From: Gemmatimonadota bacterium
GTDB lineage: Bacteria > Gemmatimonadota > Gemmatimonadetes > Gemmatimonadales > Gemmatimonadaceae
DNA length: 64,000 nucleotides
Assembly (NCBI GenBank): GCA_020161135.1
Contig: JAIUOB010000007.1
Location: 1-64,000, forward strand
Direction of reading: 5' to 3'
A program made the translations under genes and the position numbers. How positions within the stretch are numbered: the stretch's first letter is position 1; the number at the start of each line of letters is the position of its first letter. Below the pieces are notes generated by a model. It saw only the letters and a list, made by a program, of their open reading frames with translations, was not told where the DNA came from and made no database searches. Positions 16,000 to 25,735 of this stretch are shown here, one piece after another.

Positions 16000-17613
16000 A
16001 TGACCGCCTCTGGCCGTCCGCGCGCCACCACCGCCACCGAGGCGGCGTCGCGCGACCGCGCCGCCATCGCCGCGGGCACGCCGTCCCGCACCTTGATGGT
16101 GGCGGCTGGCACCCGCGCCGCGCAGTGGATCCTCACGCACCTCGCCGATCGCCTGGCACACGGCGTGGCGGTGTACGCGGGAGCGGGAAACAACGGCGGC
16201 GATGCCTGGGTCGTGGCCGCACAGCTCGCCCGCGCCGGCGTCGCGGTGCGGGTGCATGCCGCGGCACTCCCCGCCACCGATGACGCGCGCCACGCCGCCT
16301 CGCTCGCCGCAGCGTGGCCGGTGCAGGAAGTCCCGCACGGCGAAGAGCGCCTCGTCATCGACGGCCTGCTCGGCACCGGACACCGCGGCGCGCTGCGTCC
16401 GCACATTGCCGCCGCGTGTGTGCAGATGCGCCGCGCCCGCGAGAGCGGCGCCACGATCGTCGCGCTCGACGTGCCATCGGGGCTCGAGTCCTCCACCGGC
16501 GATGCCTGCGACGGCTGTGTGCCGGCGCACGTCACCCTCACCTTCGGCACCATCAAGCGCGGCCTGCTGCTGCGCCGCGATGTCGCCGGGCGCATCGTGC
16601 TGCTCGACATCGGGCTCGGCGCGCACGCTGCGGGCGATGACCACGCGTGGTACTGGGCCACGCGCGCATCCCTCGAAACAGCGCTGCCGCCCATCGCCTG
16701 GGACGCCCACAAGGCGCGTCGCGGGCGTGTCGGCGTCGTGGGCGGCATCGCCGGCATGGCGGGTGCGACCATCCTCGCCGCACGCGGCGCGCTGCAGGTC
16801 GGCGCCGGGTTGGTGCACACCTTCGTCGATGCCCCCAGCATCGTGCCGCTGCAGATCGCCGTGCCGCAGGCCATCGCGCACCACTGGCCCGCGGCGCGCG
16901 ACACGAGTCCTGATGACGCGACGGACGTGCTCCCCGCGCTCGATGCGCTCGTCATCGGCCCGGGCCTCGGTCGCACCCGCCACACCGCGCGCCTCGTCGA
17001 ATCGCTCATGCGGGCCGTCGAGCACGCCGACGCGGCGGCCGCGCTCGTGCTCGATGCCGACGCGCTGTACCTCGTCACCGAAGTCGCGGCGACGCTCGGC
17101 ACCGATCCCGCGGCGTTGCTGCGTCACTGGACGCGCCCGGCCGTGCAGCGCGGCCTGGCCGTCGTGTGCACGCCGCACCCCGGGGAGTTCGCCCGCCTGC
17201 TGGGCACGCCGTTGCCCGCGGCGTGGGACGAGCGCGCCGAGTCGCTGCGGACGTTCGCGGCGCGGGCGGGCGTGACCGTGCTGCTCAAGGGGGCGCCCAC
17301 CCTCGTCTCCGACGGCCACGACATCGTTGCGGCGCCGTACGGCACCGCGCTGCTCGCCACCGGTGGCAGCGGCGATGTGCTCGCGGGCATCATCGGCACG
17401 TTGGTGGCACAGGGGGCGCACGGCATGGACGCCGCACTCCTCGGGGCTGCGCTGCATGGGCGCGCCGCCGAAATCATCACCGCGCAGCGCCGTGGTGTAC
17501 GAGGGGCCATGCTCGATGATGTCCTGCACGCGCTTCCTGCCGCGCTCGAGTGGCTCACCACCGCCGACGCGGTGCACCCCGGACTGCTGGCGGACCTGCC
17601 GGCTGTCTGCTGA
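16000..17613 (+). CDS. nnr: Bifunctional NAD(P)H-hydrate epimerase / ADP-dependent dehydratase
   Basis: Repairs damaged NAD(P)H hydrates. The N-terminal half (about residues 15-225) is the epimerase domain: AGTRAAQWIL, VYAGAGNNGGDAWVVAAQLA, VIDGLLGTG, ALDVPSGLESSTG, LTFGTIKRGLL. The C-terminal half (about 235-537) is the dehydratase: RRGRVGVVGGIAGMAGATILAARGALQVGAGLV, ALVIGPGLGR, LVLDADAL, CTPHPGEFARLLG, LLKGAPTLV and the ADP/ATP site ATGGSGDVLAGIIG. Length 537 is normal for fused Nnr (490-540). ATG 16000 is 33 bases after the previous stop. Downstream lipoprotein starts 8 bases after its stop, suggesting one operon. Confidence 0.93.
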   Translation: MTASGRPRATTATEAASRDRAAIAAGTPSRTLMVAAGTRAAQWILTHLADRLAHGVAVYAGAGNNGGDAWVVAAQLARAGVAVRVHAAALPATDDARHAASLAAAWPVQEVPHGEERLVIDGLLGTGHRGALRPHIAAACVQMRRARESGATIVALDVPSGLESSTGDACDGCVPAHVTLTFGTIKRGLLLRRDVAGRIVLLDIGLGAHAAGDDHAWYWATRASLETALPPIAWDAHKARRGRVGVVGGIAGMAGATILAARGALQVGAGLVHTFVDAPSIVPLQIAVPQAIAHHWPAARDTSPDDATDVLPALDALVIGPGLGRTRHTARLVESLMRAVEHADAAAALVLDADALYLVTEVAATLGTDPAALLRHWTRPAVQRGLAVVCTPHPGEFARLLGTPLPAAWDERAESLRTFAARAGVTVLLKGAPTLVSDGHDIVAAPYGTALLATGGSGDVLAGIIGTLVAQGAHGMDAALLGAALHGRAAEIITAQRRGVRGAMLDDVLHALPAALEWLTTADAVHPGLLADLPAVC

Positions 17614-17621
17614 GCGCGCGC

Positions 17622-19331
17622 GTGCGCGTCGTCACGGGCCGCGTCGCGCGGCATGCTGCGCGTGGCCTGACCCTCGTGGCGTGGTTCGGCGCCGGCGTCA
17701 CGGCGTGTGCGCCGGCCACCGGTGCACGCGGCGCCGCCGATGGCCCAGGGCGCGCCTTCGTCTCGCGCCGCGACGAAGTCGTGCGCATTGGCAGCTTTGC
17801 GTCGCTGCAGGCGGTGGCGGCGTCGCGTCGCTATGTGTACGCGGCCGGCGCCGATGGCATCGCCATCTACGATCGACTCGGCGATCGCTGGCTGCCGCCC
17901 CTCACCCGCGAGGCCGGGTTCACCGATCGGCAGGTCACCGTCATGGCCGGCGACCCGGTCGAGGAGGCCCTGTGGATGGGGGTGCCCGGCGGCATCGTGC
18001 TCTATCGCCCGCTCACCGAGCAGGTGCAGCGCACCATGCTCACCGGCGTCCCCGATCTCATCGTGTTCGATCGCAGTGGCACCGGCGATGCGTTCGTGCG
18101 GAGCGGTGGGCAGTGGACACGCGTCTCCCGCGTGGGCATCACCACCCCGCTGGCCACAGCGCCCGCGGGCAGTGCCGTCATCGTGCCGCCCGCACTCCCA
18201 CAACTCGTGCAGGCGTGGCCGCAGTTGCGCATGCAGCCGCAACTCTTCGTGCGTGGTGCCGACGCCACGCGCCCGCAACGCCCGCTCGACATCGTCGCCG
18301 CCAGCGCGTCGCCCGATCGCAGCAGTGAGCTGTGGCTCGCCACCAACGGCGATGGACTCGTGCGTCTCGATCCCACCTTCCAGCAGGGACGCGCGCTCGC
18401 GTTCGGCCTGCTCGAACCGGGTGTCGGCGCGCTTGCGCCGGCGAGTGACGGTGTGTGGATCGCCGGCCTGGGCGAGAGTCGCACGCGCGCCGGGCTGACC
18501 TTCGCGACGCCCGACCTGCAGCGCTGGCGCTGGATCGATGGCACCATCGCGGTACCGCTCCTGGGCACGCGCACGTTCGCGCTCGCCTCGCGTGCACACC
18601 GCGTGTGGATGGGCACCGATCGCGGTCTCGTGCGCGTGGACACCCGCGGCACCGGCGACCTGGTCGCGTGGACGCGACTCGACGGCCTGGCCGACGAGCG
18701 CGTGCTGGCCCTCGCGCCGCAGGGTGAGGGCACGTGGATCGGCACACCGCGGGGACTCACCTGGGTGAGCGATTTCGTCGACGCCGGCGGCGCCGCTCGA
18801 CGCGACACCCGCACGCGCGGGGTCGGGCCGCACCTCCTCGACGGCGTGCCGGTGCAGGCGCTGCAGGCCGTCGGTGACACGTTGTGGGTGGGCACGTCGG
18901 CGGGGCTCCTCGCCATTCCACGCGCGCTGTCGGGCGGCGCGATCAGTCGCCCGGTCAGCGATGACCCGGCGCTGCGGCGCGGTGTGCGCGCCCTCGCCTG
19001 GAGCGACAGCGTACTCCTCGCCGCCACCGACGGCGTCGTGCTGCGTCTTGCGCCGCGCGCCGCGCGTGCCCCGCAACGCGTCGACGCGCTCGACCCCACG
19101 CTTGTGGGTGTACCGACGCGTGTGGGCATCGATGCCTGGGCCATGTGGGTCGCCGGCACCGATGGCCTCGTCATCGTGTCGCGCGCGTCGGGCGCGCGTC
19201 ACGTGTTGCGCAGCGGGGTGGACCTGCGCGGCGCCGTCACCGATGTCGTCGCCACACGCGACTGGTTCTTCGTGGGCACCCCTTCGGGGCTCGTGCGCGT
19301 GCGCCGCACGAGCGATGGCACCATTCCATGA
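17622..19331 (+). CDS. Predicted lipoprotein with beta-propeller-like repeats
   Basis: A 569-residue exported protein. GTG 17622 gives a signal sequence ending LVAWFGAGVTAC, a plausible lipobox with Cys at about residue 28. The rest is a series of ~45-60-residue repeats with the pattern of periplasmic two-component-regulator propellers (aromatic-aliphatic strand, then W(I/M)(G/A)(T/V)xxG): ALWMGVPGGIVLY, ELWLATNGDGLVRLD, RVWMGTDRGLVRVD, GTWIGTPRGLTWV, TLWVGTSAGLLAIP, DWFFVGTPSGLVRVR. It probably forms an outer-membrane- or periplasm-anchored propeller; ligand unknown. Its stop overlaps the thiL start by four bases, implying coupling. Start could be misplaced because no ATG precedes the signal region. 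Confidence 0.7.
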   Translation: MRVVTGRVARHAARGLTLVAWFGAGVTACAPATGARGAADGPGRAFVSRRDEVVRIGSFASLQAVAASRRYVYAAGADGIAIYDRLGDRWLPPLTREAGFTDRQVTVMAGDPVEEALWMGVPGGIVLYRPLTEQVQRTMLTGVPDLIVFDRSGTGDAFVRSGGQWTRVSRVGITTPLATAPAGSAVIVPPALPQLVQAWPQLRMQPQLFVRGADATRPQRPLDIVAASASPDRSSELWLATNGDGLVRLDPTFQQGRALAFGLLEPGVGALAPASDGVWIAGLGESRTRAGLTFATPDLQRWRWIDGTIAVPLLGTRTFALASRAHRVWMGTDRGLVRVDTRGTGDLVAWTRLDGLADERVLALAPQGEGTWIGTPRGLTWVSDFVDAGGAARRDTRTRGVGPHLLDGVPVQALQAVGDTLWVGTSAGLLAIPRALSGGAISRPVSDDPALRRGVRALAWSDSVLLAATDGVVLRLAPRAARAPQRVDALDPTLVGVPTRVGIDAWAMWVAGTDGLVIVSRASGARHVLRSGVDLRGAVTDVVATRDWFFVGTPSGLVRVRRTSDGTIP

Positions 19332-20353
19332 TGCCTGACGACCCGCACACGCCGCCGCCTGTCGCGCCGCCTGTCGCACCACCGCATGCCGCGCCACCGC
19401 ACGTGGCGATGGGCCCCGGTGTCGAGTTCGACACCATTCGCGGCCTACTGGCCCGCTGGGGGCCGCTGGCGCAGCAGTTGGGTGACGACGCCGCGCTGCT
19501 CGCTCCCACCGCGGGGTATCGCGTCGTGAGCACCGACGCCTGCGTGGAGCAGGTGCACTTCTGGCGGTCGTGGCTCACACCGCAGGAGGTAGGTGCTCGC
19601 GCGGCAGCGGCCGCGCTCAGCGACCTGGCCGCCATGGGCGCGTCGGCCGAGAGCGTGCTGGTCTCGTTCGTGGTGCCCGACGACTGGCGGCACGACCTGG
19701 GCGCCGTCGCCGATGGCATTGCCGGCCCTGTACGCGATGCGGGCGCCGTCATCGTCGGGGGGAATCTCAGCCGAGGCGCGACCTTTTCGGTGACCCTGAC
19801 GGTCATCGGACAGGCCGAACGACCGGTCACCCGCGCCGGCGCGCGCGTGGGCGACGTGGTGGTCGTCACGGGGGTGCTGGGCGGGCCGGGCAGGGCCCTG
19901 GGCGCGCTGCTCGCCGGCCGCAGCCCGGAGCCGTGGGCGCGCGCGCGATTCGCCGGCCCGGTGCCGCGCCTGGCCGAAGGGCAGTGGCTCGCGGCAGCGG
20001 GGGCCACCGCGATGCTCGACATCTCCGACGGCCTTGCCGCCGACGCGCGACACCTCGAGGCGGCGGGAAACGTAGCCCTCGTCATCGACGACGCCCGCAT
20101 TCCCTGCGGCCCGGGGTGCACCGCCGCCGATGCGCTGGCCAGTGGCGAGGAATACGAGCTGCTGGCCACGCTCCCCGCCGACGCCCTGGAACGGCTGCGG
20201 GCGCAATGGCCGGCGGGCCACCCGGTCCCGTTCACCGTCATCGGCGAGGTCCGGGCGGCTGCGCATCACGAGGCCGCGCATCGCGAGGCCGCGCATCCGG
20301 GGGCGCGCGATACCACACGGCCGGCCGGACACGATCACTTCGGAACGCCCTGA
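19328..20353 (+). CDS. thiL: Thiamine-monophosphate kinase
   Basis: Phosphorylates thiamine monophosphate to thiamine diphosphate with ATP. The 341-residue product has a Pro/His-rich tail (residues ~1-30), then the ThiL/PurM-like core: LGDDAALL, VVSTDACVEQVHF (metal/ATP aspartates), AAAAALSDLAAMGA, VIVGGNLSRGATFSVTLTVIG, VVVTGVLGGPGRALGALL, AMLDISDGLAADARHL and ASGEEYELLATLP. Tandem ATGs at 19328 and 19331; the first overlaps the lipoprotein stop. A later ATG (about 19409) would remove the Pro-rich tail and is also possible. No other thiamine genes are nearby. The C-terminus carries an Ala/His-rich repeat (HEAAHREAAHPGA). Confidence 0.92.
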   Translation: MMPDDPHTPPPVAPPVAPPHAAPPHVAMGPGVEFDTIRGLLARWGPLAQQLGDDAALLAPTAGYRVVSTDACVEQVHFWRSWLTPQEVGARAAAAALSDLAAMGASAESVLVSFVVPDDWRHDLGAVADGIAGPVRDAGAVIVGGNLSRGATFSVTLTVIGQAERPVTRAGARVGDVVVVTGVLGGPGRALGALLAGRSPEPWARARFAGPVPRLAEGQWLAAAGATAMLDISDGLAADARHLEAAGNVALVIDDARIPCGPGCTAADALASGEEYELLATLPADALERLRAQWPAGHPVPFTVIGEVRAAAHHEAAHREAAHPGARDTTRPAGHDHFGTP

Positions 20354-20357
20354 AGTC

Positions 20358-20365
20358 GCTAGTTT
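20358..20365 (+). promoter_or_regulatory. -10-like box (GCTAGTTT) just before plsC
   Basis: TAGTTT at 20360-20365 is followed by seven bases and the plsC ATG, so an mRNA from here would be leaderless. It is preceded by TGAAGTCG, as is the thrS box. A CAGG directly before the start could also serve as a weak Shine-Dalgarno for read-through transcripts from thiL. Confidence 0.4.
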
Positions 20366-20372
20366 TCAGGCG

Positions 20373-21158
20373 ATGATTCGCACGCTCTTCACGGCCGTGG
20401 TCCTTGCGTTGGCGACGGTGATCCTGGGCAGTCTCGTGCTCGTGGCCCGCGCCGTCGGTGTCACACCGCGCAAGGGCGGCGTGTACGAGAAGGCGCCGGA
20501 ATGGTGGGCGCGCGCGTTGCTGTGGGCGGCGGGGGTGCGCGTGGTGCGCAAGGGACATGATCCGCTGGCCGAGGGATCGCCGCGTGTCTTCATTGCGAAT
20601 CACGTGAGCTGGTTCGACATCCCGGCGATGATCGACGTGTTGCCACACTACGGCTTCGTGGCCAAGCGCGAACTCGAGCGCATTCCGCTGTTCGGTCCTG
20701 CCGCGCGGGGCGTGGGCGTCATCTACATCGATCGCGAAAATCGCAAGGCGGCGTTCGGCGCGTATGACGATGCGGCGAAGAAAATCCGCGAGGGGCAGTC
20801 GGTGCTCGTGTATCCCGAGGGCACGCGCGGCAGCTCCTATGCGCTGCGCCCCTTCAAGAAGGGGCCGTTCGTGCTCGCCATCGGATCGGGGGCGCCCATC
20901 GTCCCCGTCGTCGTGCACGGCACCATCGCGGTCAACCCGCGCGGCGAGTTCCGCGCGTCGCCCGGACTCGTGCACGTGCACATTCTCGAGCCCATTCCCA
21001 CCACCGGCCTCACCTACGACGATCGCGAAGCGCTCGCCGAGACGGTGCGGCAGCGCATGGCCGAGTGCCTGCGCACCGAGTACGGTGTCGATCCCGCCAT
21101 CGAACTGCGCCTCGGCGCGTCGGCGCGCACCGCGGCCGAGCCTGGCCTGTCCACGTAG
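20373..21158 (+). CDS. plsC: 1-acyl-sn-glycerol-3-phosphate acyltransferase
   Basis: Membrane acyltransferase making phosphatidic acid. The 261-residue product starts with a membrane segment (LFTAVVLALATVILGSLVLVA, residues ~4-24), then the acyltransferase motifs: HxxxxD in ANHVSWFDIPAM (about 76-81), AKRELERIPLFGPAAR, the glycerol-phosphate motif YPEGTRGSS (about 148) and GAPIVPVVVHGT. Length is typical (230-270). It starts 19 bases after thiL; eno follows after 58 pyrimidine-rich bases. Other acyl acceptors (lyso-lipids, ornithine lipids) cannot be excluded. Confidence 0.9.
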   Translation: MIRTLFTAVVLALATVILGSLVLVARAVGVTPRKGGVYEKAPEWWARALLWAAGVRVVRKGHDPLAEGSPRVFIANHVSWFDIPAMIDVLPHYGFVAKRELERIPLFGPAARGVGVIYIDRENRKAAFGAYDDAAKKIREGQSVLVYPEGTRGSSYALRPFKKGPFVLAIGSGAPIVPVVVHGTIAVNPRGEFRASPGLVHVHILEPIPTTGLTYDDREALAETVRQRMAECLRTEYGVDPAIELRLGASARTAAEPGLST

Positions 21159-21216
21159 GCGTCGCTCCTCCGCCTTCTTCCTGCGTTCTTCCCCCTTCTC
21201 CCGGATCCTCCGTCAC

Positions 21217-22497
<1,281 letters not shown>

Positions 22498-22510
22498 GCG
22501 AGCGCACCCC

Positions 22511-22858
22511 ATGGCCACCCGGACGAAGGCGAAGGGGCAACCCTCGCGCGCGATGGTGCTCGCGCGCCGGGTGGCGTGGGGCGTGGGCATCGTGTCCGTG
22601 CTCGTCTTCGCCGTCGACGGCGGCGAGTACGGCACCATGGACCTGCTCGCCCAGCGCAAGCAGCGCGCGCTGCTGGAGGATTCGGTGCAGACGCTCCGCG
22701 ATTCCGTGGCGACGCTCAAGGCCATGGTGGAATCGATCCAGAGCGACCCGGCCGTGCTCGAGCAGGTGGCGCGCGAGCGCTACGGCATGATCAAGGGCGA
22801 CAAGGAGTTCCTGTACATCACCGTGCCCGGCGACAGCGCGCGGGGTGACGGGAAGTAG
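22511..22858 (+). CDS. Septum formation initiator family protein (FtsB/DivIC-like)
   Basis: A 115-residue single-pass membrane protein of the divisome FtsB/DivIC family. Seen: a basic N-terminus, one membrane segment (RVAWGVGIVSVLVFAVDGG, about 20-38), a coiled-coil with regular leucines (LLAQRKQRALLEDSVQTLRDSV), and the family C-terminal signature ARERYGMIKGDKEFLYIT. It starts 13 bases after eno; an eno-ftsB/divIC pair is a widespread bacterial arrangement and supports the call. Whether it corresponds to FtsB or DivIC cannot be decided. Confidence 0.87.
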   Translation: MATRTKAKGQPSRAMVLARRVAWGVGIVSVLVFAVDGGEYGTMDLLAQRKQRALLEDSVQTLRDSVATLKAMVESIQSDPAVLEQVARERYGMIKGDKEFLYITVPGDSARGDGK

Positions 22859-22890
22859 TGCACCGGCGTGCAGACCGCCCTGTCGTGGGG

Positions 22891-22918
22891 TTGACTCCCC
22901 CGTTCCGCCCGCTAGTTT
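22891..22918 (+). promoter_or_regulatory. Sigma70-type promoter for the initiator tRNA gene
   Basis: TTGACT at 22891-22896, a 16-base spacer, and TAGTTT at 22913-22918. Transcription would start near 22925, five bases before the tRNA. This is the best complete promoter in the window and supports TAGnTT as the -10 style of this genome. Confidence 0.65.
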
Positions 22919-22929
22919 CCGAAGACTGC

Positions 22930-23003
<74 letters not shown>

Positions 23004-23013
23004 TAGTTGCACT

Positions 23014-23040
23014 CGGCCGGCCTCTCGAGGCCGGCCGTTT
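23014..23040 (+). terminator. Hairpin terminator between the two tRNA genes
   Basis: A perfect 10-bp GC-rich stem (CGGCCGGCCT with AGGCCGGCCG) around a CTCG loop, followed by TTT. It lies 10 bases after tRNA-fMet. Confidence 0.7.
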
Positions 23041-23083
23041 GCGTCCCGGTCAGGCCGTCGGCTTTGCGCCGGCTGGCCGCTGG

Positions 23084-23157
23084 GGCTGGGTAGCTCAGCC
23101 GGTTAGAGCGCACGACTCATAATCGTGAGGTCGAGAGTTCGAGTCTCTCCCCAGCTA
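23084..23157 (+). tRNA. tRNA-Met, elongator (anticodon CAT)
   Basis: A 74-base cloverleaf: acceptor GGCTGGG with CCCAGCT (G1-U72 wobble), D-arm GCTC...GAGC, anticodon arm CACGA-CTCATAA-TCGTG, T-arm GAGAG-TTCGAGT-CTCTC, discriminator A, CCA not encoded. The paired position 1-72 and lack of the GGG/CCC anticodon stem exclude an initiator. A tRNA-Ile with lysidine-modified CAT is the alternative; the GGCU acceptor start resembles elongator tRNA-Met. Confidence 0.9.
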
Positions 23158-23167
23158 TCACGTCACG

Positions 23168-23203
23168 AACCCCTGCCTTCGCATGCGCGAGGGCAGGGGT
23201 TTC
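23168..23203 (+). terminator. Hairpin terminator after the tRNA pair
   Basis: A ~15-bp stem from 23168-23182 with 23187-23201 (AACCCCTGCC with GGCAGGGGTT at the base, one G-T wobble), loop ATGC, ending in TTT. It also faces the end of the convergent reverse-strand gene and may serve both sides. Confidence 0.75.
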
Positions 23204-23233
23204 GCGTTCACGACACCATCGGCACCACCCCGC

Positions 23234-23698
23234 TCACGGCATCCGCACGTACGTCGCGAACGTCACGCCCGTCGTCTTCCCGTCTGCGTCCTCGCGCATG
23301 TAGATGACGGCGATCGTGTTGTGATCGGGAGACAGCACGTTGGTGAGCCGCTGCGTCACGCGGCCGTTGTTCTTGTTCACGATCTCGTTGATGAGCGGCG
23401 TGATGGTGCGCACCGCCGCGTGTGTCTGCCCCGCATTGCCGGTCACCGGCATGTCGCGGCCGTCGAAGTCGGTGGTGTACCCCCACCGCGTCGTGTCGCC
23501 GCGCGCATTCACCGCCTGGATGGTGACCCGCATCCCGTTCGCGCCGAACGGTTCGTAGGTCATGATGTTGCTCTGCGGCGCCGGCGCGTCGCTCTTGAGC
23601 AGCCACCGGCCGAAGCGCGGATTGGCCGACTGCGCGTGCAGGGTGCCCGCGCCCAGCAGCAGCGCGGCGCCAGCGAGACGGGCGAGCAGGATGCGCAT
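23234..23698 (-). CDS. Small secreted protein of unknown function
   Basis: 154 residues with a clear signal peptide (MRILLARLAGAALLLGAGTLHAQ, cleavage after AQ near residue 22-23). The mature part is rich in polar beta-strand-like segments (FGRWLLKSDAPAPQSNIMTYEPFG; RVTIQAVNARGDTTRWGYTTDFDGRDMPVTG; ITPLINEIVNKNNGRVTQRLTNVLSPDHNTIAVIYMRED) and resembles small secreted proteins common in Gemmatimonadota and Acidobacteria; I do not recognise a functional family. ATG 23698 is chosen for the signal peptide. It is the last gene of the reverse-strand group, 19 bases after the dehydratase-like gene, and ends just before a strong hairpin. Confidence 0.7.
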   Translation of the reverse strand: MRILLARLAGAALLLGAGTLHAQSANPRFGRWLLKSDAPAPQSNIMTYEPFGANGMRVTIQAVNARGDTTRWGYTTDFDGRDMPVTGNAGQTHAAVRTITPLINEIVNKNNGRVTQRLTNVLSPDHNTIAVIYMREDADGKTTGVTFATYVRMP

Positions 23699-23717
23699 GG
23701 TCAGAGTGGTGAGGGGA

Positions 23718-24710
23718 CTAGTGCGTCTGGAGGATCTGGGCCAACACACCGGCGTCAATATTGCCGCCGGATACCACGCACACCACACGGCCACGCCCCG
23801 CCTTGCCGGCCAGCGCGGCCGCCACGCTCGATGCACCAGCGCCCTCCGCCACCACGTGCGCGCGGGTGGCCAGCAGCCGCACCGCCTCACGCACCGCGTC
23901 GAGTGACACCACGCCCGACCCATCGAGCAGCGTGCGCGCCCGCGGCCACATCGCGTCGAGCACGCGACGGCTGCCGATGCCATCCACGAAGCTCGGCGTG
24001 TAGGTCACGTCGGTGGGTTCACTCGCCGCGAGCGCCGCGGCGAAGGCCGCCGACGTGTCCACCTCGCTGGCCACCACGCGCGCCGTGGGGCATCGCGCCT
24101 TCACTGCCGTCGCGATGCCGCACGCCAGGCCACCCCCGCCGTACGGCACCACCACGGCGTCCACGTCGCCAAGCTGGTCGACCATCTCGAGGCCGATGGT
24201 ACCGTTGCCCGCCATCACGGCGACGTCGCTCACGGGATGCACGAACAGGCCGTCGAGCCCGGCGAAGCGGTGCGAGATCATCACCTCCCACCACGCGGCG
24301 AACGGCACCTTGATGTACTGCGCCCCCAGCCGGGTGATGGCATCGAGCTTGGCGGCCGGCGCATGGTCGGGCACGACGGCGGTGCAGGGCACACCGCGCG
24401 CACGCGCCACATAGGCCACGCCCTGCGCCATGTTGCCCGCGCTGCAGGTGAACACACCACGCGACAGCGCGGCATCGCTGGCGAGCGCCAGCGCGTTGGC
24501 GGCGCCGCGAATCTTGAAGGCGCCAATGGGCTGCAGGTTCTCCAGCTTGAGCCACAGCTCGTCCGGTGCGTCGGGGAAGCCGTCGGGCACCTCGAGCCGT
24601 ACGAGCGGTGTGACCAGCGCTACGCCCGCGATGCGTTCCCGCGCGGCCTCGATGTGCGCGAGCGTGAGGTCGCCGAACGGCGCCGCCTCCGCCGGTGCGC
24701 CGTCAGGCAT
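23718..24710 (-). CDS. Threonine dehydratase-like PLP enzyme (EutB-like)
   Basis: Fold-type II PLP enzyme, 330 residues, of the threonine/serine dehydratase-serine racemase family. The PLP lysine is in IGAFKIRGAANAL (about 66), the asparagine/substrate loop is CSAGNMAQGVAYVA, the phosphate-binding glycine loop is VVPYGGGGLACGIATA, and GAGASSVAAALAG and VVSGGNID are near the end. No ACT regulatory domain, so it is the catabolic/biosynthetic short form. It overlaps the upstream ornithine-cyclodeaminase-like gene by eight bases. The same pairing (dehydratase plus OCD-like) is known from ectoine-utilisation EutB/EutC; plain threonine dehydratase is equally possible. No ectoine genes are visible here. 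Confidence 0.85.
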   Translation of the reverse strand: MPDGAPAEAAPFGDLTLAHIEAARERIAGVALVTPLVRLEVPDGFPDAPDELWLKLENLQPIGAFKIRGAANALALASDAALSRGVFTCSAGNMAQGVAYVARARGVPCTAVVPDHAPAAKLDAITRLGAQYIKVPFAAWWEVMISHRFAGLDGLFVHPVSDVAVMAGNGTIGLEMVDQLGDVDAVVVPYGGGGLACGIATAVKARCPTARVVASEVDTSAAFAAALAASEPTDVTYTPSFVDGIGSRRVLDAMWPRARTLLDGSGVVSLDAVREAVRLLATRAHVVAEGAGASSVAAALAGKAGRGRVVCVVSGGNIDAGVLAQILQTH

Positions 24711-25707
24711 GACGCGTGCCGCCCAGCTCCACCGACACCCCGAGACCACGCTCGCGCGCGGTCTCGAACACGAACTGTGCCGCCGCCAGGTCTTCCACAG
24801 CCACGCCCAGCGACTTGAACAGCGTGATCTCGGCGTCGTGCGCCCGCCCGGCCAGCGTTCCGCGCAGCACGTCGCCCACCTCGCCCACGATGTGCGCCGG
24901 TGTGATGGCGCCTTCGTTGAGCGGGAAGAGATAGTCACCGGCCTCGTTCACGGTCGACTCCACCCGATCGACGAAGAGCCGCGCGCGCACCACGGCGGCG
25001 GTGTCGAGTTCGCGCGCGAACGCGACGCTCGACCCCACGGCGTTGATGTGCGCGCCCTCGGCGATCCACGCGCCCTCCAGCACGGGCTCGCGCGACGTCG
25101 TGGTCGTGCAGATGAGGTCGGCCCCGTCCACAGCCGCCTGCGCGCTGGGCATGGGTTCGACGGGCACGGCGTAGCGCGCGCGCATGCGTGCGGCGAACGC
25201 CTCACACCGCTCAGCCGAGCGGCTCCACACGCGCACCCGCCGCAGCGGGCGCGCGAGGTGCATCGCCTCGAGGTGCGTTTCCGCCTGGGTGCCCGAGCCG
25301 AGCAACGCGAGGTCGCCCGCATCGGCGCGGGCGAGCGCTCGCGTGGCCACGCCGCTCACCGCCGCGGTGCGGATGGCGGTGATGCTCGACGCATCGACGA
25401 TCGCGACGAGACGGCCGTGCGACGTCTCGTGCAGCAGGATCGCGCCGAGGTGCGACTCGAGCCCCACCGCGCGATTGCCCGCGAAGACGCTCACCGCCTT
25501 GAGTCCCATGACCTGCGTCGTGGGCAACCAGCCCGGCATCACGCCGAGCACACCGGTCTGCTCGGGCCCACGCACCACGCTGCGCAGCGGCTGCACGGCC
25601 AGCCCGGCCGACAGGGCGCGCAGCGTGTCGGTCATGATCTCCATGCAGGTGTCCATCGACAGCAGCGTCTCCACCTCGCGCTGCCCGAGCACGAGCGTCG
25701 CACTCAC
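24703..25707 (-). CDS. Ornithine cyclodeaminase / mu-crystallin family protein (EutC-like)
   Basis: 334-residue NAD-dependent enzyme of the OCD/mu-crystallin family, whose members include ornithine cyclodeaminase, alanine dehydrogenase, EutC and imino-acid reductases. Seen: LGLKAVSVF-like VMGLKAVSVFAGN with the conserved Lys (about 70), the substrate strand HLGAILLHETSHGRLVAIVDASSITAIRTAAVSGVA, the Rossmann motif LALLGSGTQAETHLEAM (about 133-150), DLICTTTTSREPVL, and INAVGS. Length is normal (310-350). It starts 28 bases after the S8 protease stop and overlaps the dehydratase gene, so the two are surely co-translated. Substrate undetermined. Confidence 0.85.
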   Translation of the reverse strand: MSATLVLGQREVETLLSMDTCMEIMTDTLRALSAGLAVQPLRSVVRGPEQTGVLGVMPGWLPTTQVMGLKAVSVFAGNRAVGLESHLGAILLHETSHGRLVAIVDASSITAIRTAAVSGVATRALARADAGDLALLGSGTQAETHLEAMHLARPLRRVRVWSRSAERCEAFAARMRARYAVPVEPMPSAQAAVDGADLICTTTTSREPVLEGAWIAEGAHINAVGSSVAFARELDTAAVVRARLFVDRVESTVNEAGDYLFPLNEGAITPAHIVGEVGDVLRGTLAGRAHDAEITLFKSLGVAVEDLAAAQFVFETARERGLGVSVELGGTRHA

Positions 25708-25735
25708 CGGCGCAGCGTCCCTTCGCAGCGGTCGC

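Noticed and set aside
17124..19397. 757-codon reverse frame opposite nnr and the propeller lipoprotein
   Set aside because: Arg/Ala/His-rich shadow spanning several real forward genes; no start context or motif.
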